Shown: positions 16,895-25,956, counted from the stretch's first letter. The stretch is DNA of 64,000 nt from Filimonas sp. (GCA_017306865.1 JAFKHH010000022.1:62001-126000), one strand, 5' to 3'. Program-made: numbers and translations. Notes: generated from the letters alone by a model not told the origin.

Positions 16895-18572
16895 TTTAAA
16901 AGTATTCCAGGAACTTGTAAGTAACGCATCCCGTGATGAACTGATCTGGATGAATGGCTTTCTTGCGGGGCTCATGCAAACGGGTAATGGCGTGCAGGCT
17001 CCTGTAGAAACTACGCCCGCTATTACGGTGAAGAAAATAACTATTGCCTACGGAACAGAAACCGGTAATGCAAAAAAACTGGCTACACAGTTTGCAACTG
17101 GCGCTAAGAAAAAAGGCATAACCGTAAAACTAAGCGGACTGGATCAATACAAGCTGAATGACCTGGCTAAAGAAGAATACCTGTTTGTAGTGATCAGTAC
17201 GCAGGGGGACGGCGAACCACCAGCCACAGCAAAGAAGTTTTACGATCATATACATAGCGCCACAGCACAATTGCCCAATTTGAAATTTGGCATCCTTGGA
17301 CTTGGCGATACATCCTACCCACTCTTCTGCAAAGCAGCAGAAGATGTAGATGGACAGTTGGAGAAACTGGGCGCACAGCGCATTGTTCCTTTGCTAAAGT
17401 GCGATACAGACTATGACGCAGATGCCCAGCAATGGATAGAACAATTGTTTCAAAATCTGTCATCTGCACCGCAAACAGCGGGAGCCGTTGCTACGCCTAA
17501 AAAAACAGGTCACAAAAAAACATATACGGGCACTATAGCTGCTAATATAAACCTGAACGACAGAGGTTCTAAAAAGCAAACGCATCATATAGAAATTACC
17601 AGTGAGGAAGAAGTGGATTACCTGCCGGGCGATTCATTGGGATTAATTCCGCATAACAAAAAGCAGGTAATAGAAACCATCTTATCTGTATTGAGTACAA
17701 CGGCAGATAAAGAAGTGTTTTACAAAGAACAAGCCTATACATTAGGCGACCTGCTTACAAAAAGAATAAACATCATACATCTGCCAGAGCGTGTTGTTGC
17801 AAAATATGCTGCAGTGGTAGGACAGGAAATACCTGCTACACGTATAGACCTGGCAGACCTGCTGAAAATATACCCGGTAAAGGATTTTGCACAGTTTGAA
17901 GAAGTGCTGGCTATCCTGGAGCCTATTACGCCGAGATTATATTCCATTGCTTCTTCACCTGCTGCGCATAGCGGTGAAGTACATTTAACTGTATCATTGA
18001 ACACTTTTGATATTAATGAGGAAAAGAAATACGGCTTATGCTCTGAATTTTTATCTCAATTGGAAGAAGGTGCACTGGTAGATTTTTATGTGCATCGCAA
18101 CAACCAGTTCCGGTTACCGGCCGAGGATAAAAATGTGATCATGATCGGGCCGGGTACAGGTATTGCTCCTTTCCGTTCCTTCATTGCAGAGCGCGATGCA
18201 AACGGTGCAAGTGGACAGAACTGGCTTTTCTTTGGGGAACAACATTTTGTATCTGACTTTTTGTACCAGACCGAATTCCAGGACTACGTGCAGACTGGTG
18301 TGCTGAACCGGATCAACCTGGCGTTTTCCCGTGACCAAAAAGAAAAGATTTACGTGCAACACCGCATGAAAGAGCAAGCGGCTGAACTATGGGAATGGTT
18401 AAACAATGGTGCATATCTCTACGTATGTGGCGCTAAAGCACCTATGAGCCTGGATGTAGAACAGGCACTGACAGAAATAATACAGGAATACGGAAATAAA
18501 ACGGAATCAGAAGCGAAAGCTTATATAGAGCAGTTAGAGAATGAGGGAAGGTTTTTGAAGGATGTCTATTAA
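16878..18572 (+). CDS. cysJ: Sulfite reductase [NADPH] flavoprotein alpha-component
   Basis: A 564-residue diflavin reductase passing electrons NADPH-FAD-FMN to the sulfite reductase haemoprotein. The flavodoxin domain (about 53-200) holds the FMN loop YGTETGNA (58-65), VISTQGDGEPPATAKKF and GLGDTSYPLFC. The FAD/NADP half carries PRLYSIASSP, the GLCSEFL motif, the NADP motif MIGPGTGIAPFRSFIAER and the terminal RFLKDVY ending typical of CysJ. The true start is the ATG at 16878 inside the cobA end; an earlier ATG at 16785 would overlap cobA by 110 nt and add a non-conserved segment. The CysI partner is the next gene. Confidence 0.95.
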   Translation: MLAEPNLKVFQELVSNASRDELIWMNGFLAGLMQTGNGVQAPVETTPAITVKKITIAYGTETGNAKKLATQFATGAKKKGITVKLSGLDQYKLNDLAKEEYLFVVISTQGDGEPPATAKKFYDHIHSATAQLPNLKFGILGLGDTSYPLFCKAAEDVDGQLEKLGAQRIVPLLKCDTDYDADAQQWIEQLFQNLSSAPQTAGAVATPKKTGHKKTYTGTIAANINLNDRGSKKQTHHIEITSEEEVDYLPGDSLGLIPHNKKQVIETILSVLSTTADKEVFYKEQAYTLGDLLTKRINIIHLPERVVAKYAAVVGQEIPATRIDLADLLKIYPVKDFAQFEEVLAILEPITPRLYSIASSPAAHSGEVHLTVSLNTFDINEEKKYGLCSEFLSQLEEGALVDFYVHRNNQFRLPAEDKNVIMIGPGTGIAPFRSFIAERDANGASGQNWLFFGEQHFVSDFLYQTEFQDYVQTGVLNRINLAFSRDQKEKIYVQHRMKEQAAELWEWLNNGAYLYVCGAKAPMSLDVEQALTEIIQEYGNKTESEAKAYIEQLENEGRFLKDVY

Positions 18573-18718
18573 TAAATTGTTGCATTGTTGTATTGTAACA
18601 TTGTTGTGTTAAACAAACTAGCCATATAACAATTAAACAATTTAACCATGTAGCGATTTAGTGAAACTTTGCGCCCTTTGCGATACTTGGCGCTTTTGCG
18701 TGAAACAACAAACAAACA
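18573..18718 (+). repeat. AACAATTTAACC inverted pair plus TTTGCG tract in the cysI leader
   Basis: TTGTTGCATTGTTGTATTG and the later CAATTAAACAATTTAACCAT can fold back on each other. A TTTGCG-family tract (GCGCCCTTTGCGATACTTGG) then runs to within 11 nt of the cysI ATG. Confidence 0.65.
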
Positions 18719-20395
18719 ATGGAAGAGCAACAACAAAACAACTTATCACCTGTAGAAAGGATCAAGCAAGCCAGTGACGGCCTGCGGGGTACTTTGAAAG
18801 AAAGTCTTGCCGATGGACTAACAGGCGCTTTATGGGAAGATGACCAGTCTTTGATCAAATTTCACGGTATGTACCAGCAGGACGATCGTGACAGGAGGGA
18901 GGAGCGCAGTGCAAAAAAGCTGGAATGGCTTTACTCTTACATGATCCGGCTGAGATTACCAGGGGGATTTATCACGGGTGAGCAATGGGAAGCATTGCAT
19001 AATATTGCTGGTGAACATTCCACAGGTGTTATTAAGATAACAACGCGACAAACAATACAATTACATGGCATTTTAAAATCCCATGTAAAACCAACGATAC
19101 AGGATTTTCATACGGCGAAACTGGATTCTATTTCCGCCTGCGGCGATGTGAACAGGAACGTAGTATGTGCGGCACATCCTAAGCAATCAGCTATACATGA
19201 GCAGATCTATGCTTATGCCGGGAAGCTGAGTGAGGTAGGATTGCCGAAGACGAGGGCTTATTATGAAATATGGCTGGACGATCAACCACTGACGGATAAA
19301 AAACAGGAAGAAGATCCGCTATACCAGGACAGGTACCTGCCACGTAAATTCAAAATGGCAATTGCCATTCCGCCAAACAACGACGTGGATGTATTTGCGA
19401 ATGATCTTGGTCTGATCGCTATTATTGAGAATGATAAACTAATTGGTTTTAATGTAGCAGCCGGTGGCGGCCTGGGTGCTACACATGGCAATGCCAATAC
19501 CTATCCGCGATTGGCGAGTATGCTCGGCTTTGTGGAAGCAGATGAAGAAAAGGTCTTGAAAGTGGCGTATGAAATAATCACTATTCAACGTGATTATGGC
19601 AATCGCAGTGATCGTAAAATGTCCAGGCTGAAATACACCATTGATAAAATGGGCGTGGAAGCATTTAAAGCAGAGTTAGAAAAACGTTGTGGTTTTCCGT
19701 TAGAGAAAGAAAGGCCATACGCATTTACAGAGCGTGCAGACATTTATGGCTGGCAGCAGAATCATGAAGGCAAATGGTTTTATACTGTGTTTACAGAAAA
19801 CGGACGTGTATTAGACCATGAAACCGTGGCACTGAAAACTGCGTTGCTGGAAGTATCGCAGACAAGAAAAGCAAATTTCAGGTTTACCTGCAACCAAAAG
19901 CTGATCTTGTCCGACATAGAAGAGAAAGATAAAAAAGAGGTGGAAGCTATACTGGCAAAGCATAATGTGCTGAAGCATACAGATGACGCGAGCGATGTGC
20001 GTAAGAATGCAGTAGCATGTGTTGCATTCAATACATGTCCGCTTGCACTGGCAGAAGCGCAACGTTACCTGCCGTCGCTCATTACTAAGATAGAAGGATT
20101 GTTCTCTAAACATAAACTGGAAGATAACGGCACCATCATACGTATGACCGGTTGCCCTAACGGATGCGGAAGGCCTTATGTAGCGGAGATCGGTTTTGTT
20201 GGTACATCTTATGGACATTATAACATGCACTTAGGTGGAGACAGGCAGGGTGAAAGGTTGAATAAAAAATACAAAGAGAGCCTGAACGAAGAAAGCATTT
20301 TACAAGAACTGGATTCACTTTTCGCACTGTATAGTAAGAAGCGGAAGAAAGCAGAAACATTTGGGGATTTTGTGGTGAGAGAGAATATTGTGTAA
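18719..20395 (+). CDS. cysI: Sulfite reductase haemoprotein beta-component (siroheme/[4Fe-4S])
   Basis: Six-electron reduction of sulfite to sulfide. This 558-residue protein has two nitrite/sulfite reductase half-domains and two siroheme/cluster domains. The cluster and siroheme ligands are C434-x5-C440 (CVAFNTCPLALA) and C479-x3-C483 (TGCPNGCGRP), with C483 expected to bridge to siroheme. Arg/Lys-rich motifs KITTRQTIQLHG and GDVNRNVVC are conserved. Paired with CysJ and length are as in NADPH-sulfite reductases. The ATG is preceded by a repeat-derived leader and no Shine-Dalgarno sequence. Confidence 0.96.
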   Translation: MEEQQQNNLSPVERIKQASDGLRGTLKESLADGLTGALWEDDQSLIKFHGMYQQDDRDRREERSAKKLEWLYSYMIRLRLPGGFITGEQWEALHNIAGEHSTGVIKITTRQTIQLHGILKSHVKPTIQDFHTAKLDSISACGDVNRNVVCAAHPKQSAIHEQIYAYAGKLSEVGLPKTRAYYEIWLDDQPLTDKKQEEDPLYQDRYLPRKFKMAIAIPPNNDVDVFANDLGLIAIIENDKLIGFNVAAGGGLGATHGNANTYPRLASMLGFVEADEEKVLKVAYEIITIQRDYGNRSDRKMSRLKYTIDKMGVEAFKAELEKRCGFPLEKERPYAFTERADIYGWQQNHEGKWFYTVFTENGRVLDHETVALKTALLEVSQTRKANFRFTCNQKLILSDIEEKDKKEVEAILAKHNVLKHTDDASDVRKNAVACVAFNTCPLALAEAQRYLPSLITKIEGLFSKHKLEDNGTIIRMTGCPNGCGRPYVAEIGFVGTSYGHYNMHLGGDRQGERLNKKYKESLNEESILQELDSLFALYSKKRKKAETFGDFVVRENIV

Positions 20396-20401
20396 AGTGT
20401 G

Positions 20402-20615
20402 AATGGTTTAATGGCTGAATGGTTACATTGTTTCTATCGTTTCGGATGTGCGCTTTGCGGTCTCTGCGTATCCTTTGCGCCCTTTGCGATATGTCCGCCT
20501 TTACTCGAAAGAGTGGGCCACTTTCGAAAAGCCAGTTTAAATTATAAAATGAACACTTAAAAAGTGGCCCACTCTATAGGACGCTGGGAAACTGAATAAA
20601 TAATATACCAATTAA
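20402..20615. repeat. Repeat cluster between cysI and the siroheme/TSUP gene
   Basis: Contains GGTTTAATGGCTGAATGG, a TTTGCG tract (CTCTGCGTATCCTTTGCGCC then CTTTGCGATATG), and an inverted repeat with perfect 15-nt arms AGAGTGGGCCACTTT (20510-20524) and AAAGTGGCCCACTCT (20561-20575) around 36 nt. Ends with CCAATTAAACAATGCAACAA overlapping the next start region. Confidence 0.75.
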
Positions 20616-20618
20616 ACA

Positions 20619-22139
20619 ATGCAACAATTGGAAAATATAGAGACGGAACAGTTTGCAGAAACAGTAAACACGCAAGAGAAGAATCATCTCTTCCCTGTTT
20701 TCCTTAAACTGGAAAATCTGAAAGTGCTGTTAGTCGGTGCAGGCAAGGTGGGGCTGGAAAAACTTACAGCCATTATACACAATGCACCTGCTACTGAGGT
20801 GACTGTTGTAGCCGATAAGATAAGTGCAGAAGTAAAACACCTGGCACAAACGCACGACAATATCCACATAACAGACCGTTTGTTCCAGGCAGATGACCTG
20901 GATGATAAAAATATTGTTGTAATTGCTGTAGACGATAAAGAAACCAGCGCATACATCCGCGCCCTGGCGAAAGAAAAACGATTATTGGTAAACGTTGCCG
21001 ATACGCCGGACCAGTGCGATTTTTACCTGGGTTCTATTGTACAGAAAGGAAGTTTGAAAATTGCTATATCTACCAATGGTAAATCACCCACGGTAGCTAA
21101 ACGGATAAAGGAAGTATTGCAAACTGCATTGCCTGCCGACCTGGACAGCGTGATCAATAACCTGAATGCGATCAGGAACAGGCTAAGCGGTGACTTTGAG
21201 GCTAAAGTAAAAAAGCTGAATGCGCTTACGAAAAGCCTTGTTGAAAATGAGCAGGCAGAAAAAGAAAGAAAATGGAGACGCGTAGCAACCTATTCATTAA
21301 TTGTTTTTGCATCCATGCTCATCGGTCACTTTATCTTCTACTACATACCTATGCAGAAAGTAGCGGATGGTGCAGTTAGTTTATACAATTCCCTCGACAG
21401 GACTTTTCTCATTATGATTGGAGCTGGGTTCCTTGCGCAGTTAGTGGATGGTGCTTTGGGCATGGGCTATGGTGTAACCAGTGCCACGATCCTGTTGTCT
21501 GCCGGTGTAAACCTTTCCGCTATTAGTAGTAGCATTCATACCGCAGAAATGTTTGCAAGCGGTGCGTCAGGTTACAGCCACTACAAGTTTGGCAATGTAA
21601 ATAAGAAGCTGTTTAAAATATTGGTGATCCCTGGTGTGATAGGCGCTGTTGCCGGAGCCTATCTTCTGAGTAAGTATGGTGATAAATACGCCAACTATGT
21701 ACGCCCCTTCATGGCGGTTTATACATTGCTGATCGGTGTACGCATTATGATGAATGCTTTTCGTCAGAAACTGCAACAGAAAAAATTTAAAAATTATCGC
21801 GTGCTTGCATTAGCTGGCGGTTTTTTAGATTCATTTAGTGGCGGTGGTTGGGGGCCGATCGTAACAACGACATTAATCTCGCGCGGCAGAAATCCGAAAT
21901 ATGTAATCGGGTCTATTAGCCTGACGGAGTTTTTTGTAACACTGGCAAGTGCGCTCACCTTCTTTTCACTGATTGGTGTAAGTCACTGGCAGGTAATAGT
22001 AGCGCTCATTATAGGAGGGTTAACGGCTGCTCCTGTTGCTGCAAAGCTGGCAGGAAAATTACCGAAGAAAATTTCCTTTATCTTATTAGGGCTACTCGTT
22101 ATTACATGGAGCATTAAGATATTGGTAAAGATATTTTAG
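20619..22139 (+). CDS. Fusion: siroheme synthase (Met8-type) N-domain + TSUP/TauE-SafE permease C-domain
   Basis: Residues 25-215 are a precorrin-2 dehydrogenase/sirohydrochlorin ferrochelatase of the Met8/CysG-N type: FPVFLKLENLKVLLVGAGKV (Rossmann G40-x-G-x2-G45), VVIAVDDKE around the catalytic Asp, NVADTPDQCDFYLGSIV and AISTNGKSP. After a charged linker (EKERKWRR) come eight to nine membrane segments with TSUP signatures: AGFLAQLVDGALGMGYGV, TSATILLSAG and LDSFSGGGWGPIVTTTLI. The first half finishes siroheme for CysI; the second probably exports sulfite or imports sulfate or a related anion. No stop or frameshift separates the halves, so it is one polypeptide. It sits in the same direction as the cys genes. 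Confidence 0.92.
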   Translation: MQQLENIETEQFAETVNTQEKNHLFPVFLKLENLKVLLVGAGKVGLEKLTAIIHNAPATEVTVVADKISAEVKHLAQTHDNIHITDRLFQADDLDDKNIVVIAVDDKETSAYIRALAKEKRLLVNVADTPDQCDFYLGSIVQKGSLKIAISTNGKSPTVAKRIKEVLQTALPADLDSVINNLNAIRNRLSGDFEAKVKKLNALTKSLVENEQAEKERKWRRVATYSLIVFASMLIGHFIFYYIPMQKVADGAVSLYNSLDRTFLIMIGAGFLAQLVDGALGMGYGVTSATILLSAGVNLSAISSSIHTAEMFASGASGYSHYKFGNVNKKLFKILVIPGVIGAVAGAYLLSKYGDKYANYVRPFMAVYTLLIGVRIMMNAFRQKLQQKKFKNYRVLALAGGFLDSFSGGGWGPIVTTTLISRGRNPKYVIGSISLTEFFVTLASALTFFSLIGVSHWQVIVALIIGGLTAAPVAAKLAGKLPKKISFILLGLLVITWSIKILVKIF

Positions 22140-22191
22140 CATTGTTGCATGGTTGTATGGTTAAATTGTTTCGTCACGGTTCGTAGGACGA

Positions 22192-22224
22192 AAACCTGAC
22201 AGGTCTTAAAGACCTGTCAGGTTT
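22192..22224. repeat. CCTGACAGG palindrome (near-perfect 33 nt)
   Basis: Arms AAACCTGACAGGTCTT and AAGACCTGTCAGGTTT are exact reverse complements around a single A. A sister lies at 28654-28680 and a related ACCTATAAGGTT palindrome at 56513-56545. It is flanked on both sides by AACAATTTAACC-type tracts. Confidence 0.85.
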
Positions 22225-22269
22225 AGAGATCATCAACAATGTAATCATATAACCATAAAACAATTTATC

Positions 22270-22290
22270 CCGGGCTTTGCCCGGTTTATT
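22270..22290 (+). terminator. Probable terminator of the siroheme/TSUP transcript
   Basis: CCGGGC-TTT-GCCCGG followed by TTTATTTAT. Strong GC hairpin just before the operator of the next gene. Confidence 0.65.
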
Positions 22291-22301
22291 TATCATCTTT
22301 T

Positions 22302-22322
22302 AGTCTACAAAAATTATAGACT
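22302..22322. promoter_or_regulatory. Palindromic operator candidate upstream of the TonB receptor
   Basis: AGTCTA-CAAAAATTA-TAGACT: a perfect 6-bp inverted repeat with a 9-bp AT-rich centre, matching the palindrome over the cysH promoter in 11 consecutive bases (AGTCTACAAAA). Suggests common sulfur control. Confidence 0.55.
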
Positions 22323-22438
22323 TATATTTTTTAAACATAGCAATGAAAAAAGCAACCAAACCTAACATCGCTTCAAATGAATCAACATTCTTAGTTGATC
22401 ATTTTCAAATTTTCAAATTCCCAAATTTTCAAATTGTC

Positions 22439-25369
22439 ATGAAGTACTTACTAACTGCTTTACTCGTGCAGCTATTCTTCTCTGCACAATTATTGGCGCA
22501 AGGCAACGCACTGATAGAAATATCGGGCAAGGTAACCAACGAAACAAAAGAGCCTTTATCGGGCGTAAGCGTACAGATCAAAGGCGCTGTTTCAGGTGCT
22601 GTTACTGCCAGCGACGGCGTATTTAAGCTACGCACAAAATTAAAACTGCCATTAACACTTGTATTCTCCTCTGTAGGTTTTCAGCAGCAGGAGTTCACTG
22701 TGGAAAGCCTCGGTTCTCAGTTGCAAGTGGCATTGGTTACGCAAACTTATCTTGGTAATGATGTAGTCGTAACTGCATCGCGTGTACCGGAAAGTATTTT
22801 GAAATCTCCGGTAGCAATAGAGAAACTGGATATACGCGCTATCAGGGAAAGTCCGGCGCCAAGTTTTTACGATGCGTTGGAAACGGTAAAAGGTGTACAG
22901 ATGACCACATCGAGCCTTACGTTCAAAGTGCCTAACACAAGAGGTTTCAACATTCCTAACAACTTCCGGTTTATGCAACTGGTAGATGGCATAGACATGC
23001 AGGCGGCAACATTGGGTGTGCCTTTAGGCAATGCTATCGGGCCAACAGAACTTGATATTCAGAGCGTAGAAATAACGCCTGGTGCGGCTTCTGCTTTGTA
23101 TGGTATGAACGCGATCAATGGTATGGCAAACCTGATCACCAAAAGCCCATTCACAGACCAGGGGTTAAGTTTTTATCAAAAGACAGGTTTAAACCATGTA
23201 GGTGGTACGGGCCGTGACCTGAGCAACCTGACTGAAACAGCTATCCGTTTTGCAAAAGCCTTCAACAACAAGTTTGCCTTTAAGGTAAATGCAAGTTATA
23301 TGCGTGGCACAGACTGGGTCTCTGACACAAGGAAGGACCAGAACCCGAACAACCTGAAATCTGCCAACCCGGCTTTTCCTGCTTTGAATGATGCGAATGC
23401 TGCATTTGACGGATGGAATAAATACGGTGATGACGCACTTGCAGGAAGTAATACAGTTTCTATTACAGGATTAACAATCAACGGGCAGGCAAACCAGACA
23501 TTGACTGTTGCCCGTACAGGCTATTGGGAAAAAGATTTAGTTAGCCCTACAGTTGACAACCTGAAATTTGACGGCTCTATTCACTTCAGACCAAGTGACA
23601 AAGTAGAGATCTCTTATGGTTATCGCTTTGGTAAAATGGATGGTGTATTCCAGCGTGGCAATAAAGTGCAGTTGGATAACGTGATTGTACAAAACCATAA
23701 CATAGAAGTAAAGGGAGACAACTTTGTGATCCGCGGCTATGTGTCTTTAGAAAATACGGGGGACTCTTATAACGTAAAGCCACTGGCTGATAACATGGAT
23801 TTGTATAGCGGCGGCAGTGGTTCTGCATGGGCTGCAAAATACAAAGCAGCATTGTCCTCTTATGCTGCTTCACATGGTGGTTCATTATCGAATGATAACC
23901 TGGCTGCTGCTACCATCTTTGCGAGACAGCAGGCAGATGCAGGACGTGCGGAACCAGGTACGGCGCGTTTTGACTCTATCAAAAACGTAATACGCCATAT
24001 CAATAACTGGGATATACAATCCAGCGCCATCCCTGATGCGCCGGTAACAGGTGGTGCTGCTTTAATTCAGAAAAGCCACCTATATCATATAGAGGCACAA
24101 TGGGACCTGACTAAATATGTAAAGGTGTTCAACCTGTTGGTTGGCGGCGATACGCGTATTTATGAAGTGATCCCTGATGGTAATAACTTTGTAGACTTCT
24201 CACGTCCTATTGCAGATAGGAACAAGGTATTGCCAGACGGTAGCTTTGGTAAAAATGTGTATTATAAAAAATATGGTGGCTTTGCACAGGTAACTAAAAC
24301 CTTGCTGGAAGACCGGTTAAAATTGTTCGGTTCATTGCGTTATGATTACAACCCTGAATTTACCGGTAAGTTTACGCCACGTATAGCTGCGGTGTACACT
24401 GTAAACAAGGTGCATAATTTCCGTGTAACGTACCAGTTAGGGTATCGCTTCCCTGCATTGTTTGAGGCGCTGTCTTATGTAAACAATGGTCGTGTAAAAC
24501 GTGTGGGCAGCCTGCCTTACATCAACGAAGGGCTTGGTTACCTGAACAACAGCTATACACAGACATCTGTTGTAAACTTCAACGCTGCGGTAAAGGCCGC
24601 AGGCAATACAGACGCCGCTGCATTAGCCAACAGGAATTTACTACAGGTGGCTAACCTGCCTGATGCCGCACCTGAAGAAATAAAATCGTTAGAGTTTGGT
24701 TACAAAACTGTACTGCTCAACAACAAACTGACTTTTGATGTAGATGCTTACACAAATACATACAATGGCTTTCTCGGACAGGTACAAGTGTATGTGCCAA
24801 AAGGAGAAACGGTAGGCTCTGATGCTGCTGTAATAGCAATGCTGGACAGGAACCGTGATGCAACCGTGGCAAGCGGAGGTAACGCAGCAAGCCAGGGGCA
24901 GGATAGATACCGCGTATATACCAATGCGAAAAACTCTTACCGCAACTATGGCTTTGCTGTAGGTACAACGTATAATTTCTATAAAAAATATACCATTGGT
25001 GGTAACGTTAGCTTCAACAAGATGAAAGCGAATAATACGGACGACATTTTTGTAACTGGCTTCAATACGCCGCAGTGGTCTACGAACATCAGCTTCGGCA
25101 ATCGCGAAGTAGTGAAGAATTTTGGTTTCAGCGTAGTGTACAGGTGGCAGCAATCTTTCCTGTGGGAAAGCCCGCTTGTAACAGGCCAGGTGCCGGCATT
25201 CAGCACGTTTGATGCGCAGGTATCTTATCGCTTACCTGCATCCAAAACGACACTTAAGTTTGGCGGCACCAACATCTTCAATAAAAAATATATACAATAT
25301 GCCGGTGGTCCTACGCTCGGAGGCTTGTACTATGCTTCTGTAACGATCGATGGCATATTGACTAAATAG
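22439..25369 (+). CDS. TonB-dependent outer membrane receptor (non-SusC)
   Basis: A 976-residue receptor. The signal peptide is MKYLLTALLVQLFFSAQLLA; a CarboxypepD_reg-like domain follows (about 28-105, with GKVTNETKEPLSGVSVQIKG), then a TonB-box region NDVVVTASRVPES (108-120), a plug (about 120-245) and a beta-barrel ending in FGGTNIFNKKYIQYAGG and an aromatic-poor tail. No STN domain and no SusD partner, unlike the SusC protein in this window. The start is set at 22439; the frame opens earlier at 22343, but that stretch is made of AAATTTTCAAATT leader repeats. Its place at the end of the cys cluster and its operator suggest uptake of a sulfur compound or a cofactor; the ligand is unknown. 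Confidence 0.88.
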   Translation: MKYLLTALLVQLFFSAQLLAQGNALIEISGKVTNETKEPLSGVSVQIKGAVSGAVTASDGVFKLRTKLKLPLTLVFSSVGFQQQEFTVESLGSQLQVALVTQTYLGNDVVVTASRVPESILKSPVAIEKLDIRAIRESPAPSFYDALETVKGVQMTTSSLTFKVPNTRGFNIPNNFRFMQLVDGIDMQAATLGVPLGNAIGPTELDIQSVEITPGAASALYGMNAINGMANLITKSPFTDQGLSFYQKTGLNHVGGTGRDLSNLTETAIRFAKAFNNKFAFKVNASYMRGTDWVSDTRKDQNPNNLKSANPAFPALNDANAAFDGWNKYGDDALAGSNTVSITGLTINGQANQTLTVARTGYWEKDLVSPTVDNLKFDGSIHFRPSDKVEISYGYRFGKMDGVFQRGNKVQLDNVIVQNHNIEVKGDNFVIRGYVSLENTGDSYNVKPLADNMDLYSGGSGSAWAAKYKAALSSYAASHGGSLSNDNLAAATIFARQQADAGRAEPGTARFDSIKNVIRHINNWDIQSSAIPDAPVTGGAALIQKSHLYHIEAQWDLTKYVKVFNLLVGGDTRIYEVIPDGNNFVDFSRPIADRNKVLPDGSFGKNVYYKKYGGFAQVTKTLLEDRLKLFGSLRYDYNPEFTGKFTPRIAAVYTVNKVHNFRVTYQLGYRFPALFEALSYVNNGRVKRVGSLPYINEGLGYLNNSYTQTSVVNFNAAVKAAGNTDAAALANRNLLQVANLPDAAPEEIKSLEFGYKTVLLNNKLTFDVDAYTNTYNGFLGQVQVYVPKGETVGSDAAVIAMLDRNRDATVASGGNAASQGQDRYRVYTNAKNSYRNYGFAVGTTYNFYKKYTIGGNVSFNKMKANNTDDIFVTGFNTPQWSTNISFGNREVVKNFGFSVVYRWQQSFLWESPLVTGQVPAFSTFDAQVSYRLPASKTTLKFGGTNIFNKKYIQYAGGPTLGGLYYASVTIDGILTK

Positions 25370-25370
25370 T

Positions 25371-25420
25371 TTCATAAGTTTCAATTGTTTACGGGTTTCA
25401 TTTGAAACTATAAATTTCTC
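25371..25420. repeat. Relic of the GTTTCAA hairpin family
   Basis: ATAAGTTTCAATTGTTTACG, then GGTTTCATTTGAAACTATAA: the same order of phrases as the intact copies at 8315-8360 and 60217-60273, but with decayed arms. Confidence 0.5.
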
Positions 25421-25440
25421 ATTTCCGTTGTTTGTTTTTT

Positions 25441-25479
25441 GGGCGGCGTTTGTTCTCAATCGCTGCCCTTCTTTTTTTT
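25441..25479 (+). terminator. Terminator of the TonB receptor gene
   Basis: GGGCGGCG and CGCTGCCC arms (8 pairs, one G-T) around a 12-nt loop, followed by TTCTTTTTTTT. Confidence 0.8.
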
Positions 25480-25524
25480 AAGTCATTGAGACATTAGTCA
25501 GGGAGTCATTATATGCCATGAATT

Positions 25525-25592
25525 TTTTTGCCACTGAGCCACAGATATACAGGGGGGCTTTTTCCGTGTTTCTGTGCCTCAGTGGTAATTCT
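25525..25592. repeat. CCACTGAG inverted repeat
   Basis: TTGCCACTGAGCCACAGATA mirrors TCTGTGCCTCAGTGGTAA with one or two mismatches, loop about 25 nt. Phrases are shared with the GTGCCTTGGTGGCAA tracts elsewhere. Confidence 0.6.
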
Positions 25593-25639
25593 TTCTCTGG
25601 CGCAGACCTCGCTGCTATAGGTGTTTGAAAGATCAGAAA

Positions 25640-25807
25640 GTCCCGGAGGGACGCCAGATTGGTAGCCCAATATGTCCCCAAAATGTTTAAGCTCCGGAGG
25701 AGCGGCAGAATAAATTCGTGCGGCCTTTGAGAATGATTCTGTCGCCGCGCTGCGGCTCAGGCTATTGAAATGTATGCCTTTCTACCATTCTATCGAGCCT
25801 CTGGCTC
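25640..25807. repeat. Symmetric four-hairpin BIME/REP-like element
   Basis: Four 13-nt mini-hairpins, each a 5-bp stem with a 3-nt loop: GTCCC-GGA-GGGAC (25640), GCTCC-GGA-GGAGC (25691), GCCGC-GCT-GCGGC (25744), GAGCC-TCT-GGCTC (25795). Read inward from each end, the order is identical: hairpin (13), G-x2-AGA-x-TGGTAG (13), 25-nt spacer, hairpin (13), then G-x-CAGAAT. The two halves are thus inverted copies with the same spacing, but with stems that differ by paired changes. This is the arrangement of a bacterial BIME (two inverted REPs). It lies in the 612-nt gap before the OsmC gene. Confidence 0.75.
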
Positions 25808-25956
25808 TTCCTCATTGTGATCTTAAGATCAGCAGAGAGGGGGTTCATTTTTCATTCATTCTTCCTTGTTCCTTGATCGTTATTCCGAAGACTAACGCCT
25901 ATTCGCTCAGCCATTAAACAATTCGTCTATCTAACCATTAAACCATCTTCCCTTCG

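Noticed and set aside
22343-22438. Upstream extension of the TonB receptor gene
   Set aside because: Encoded by AAATTTTCAAATT repeats; the signal peptide begins at 22439.
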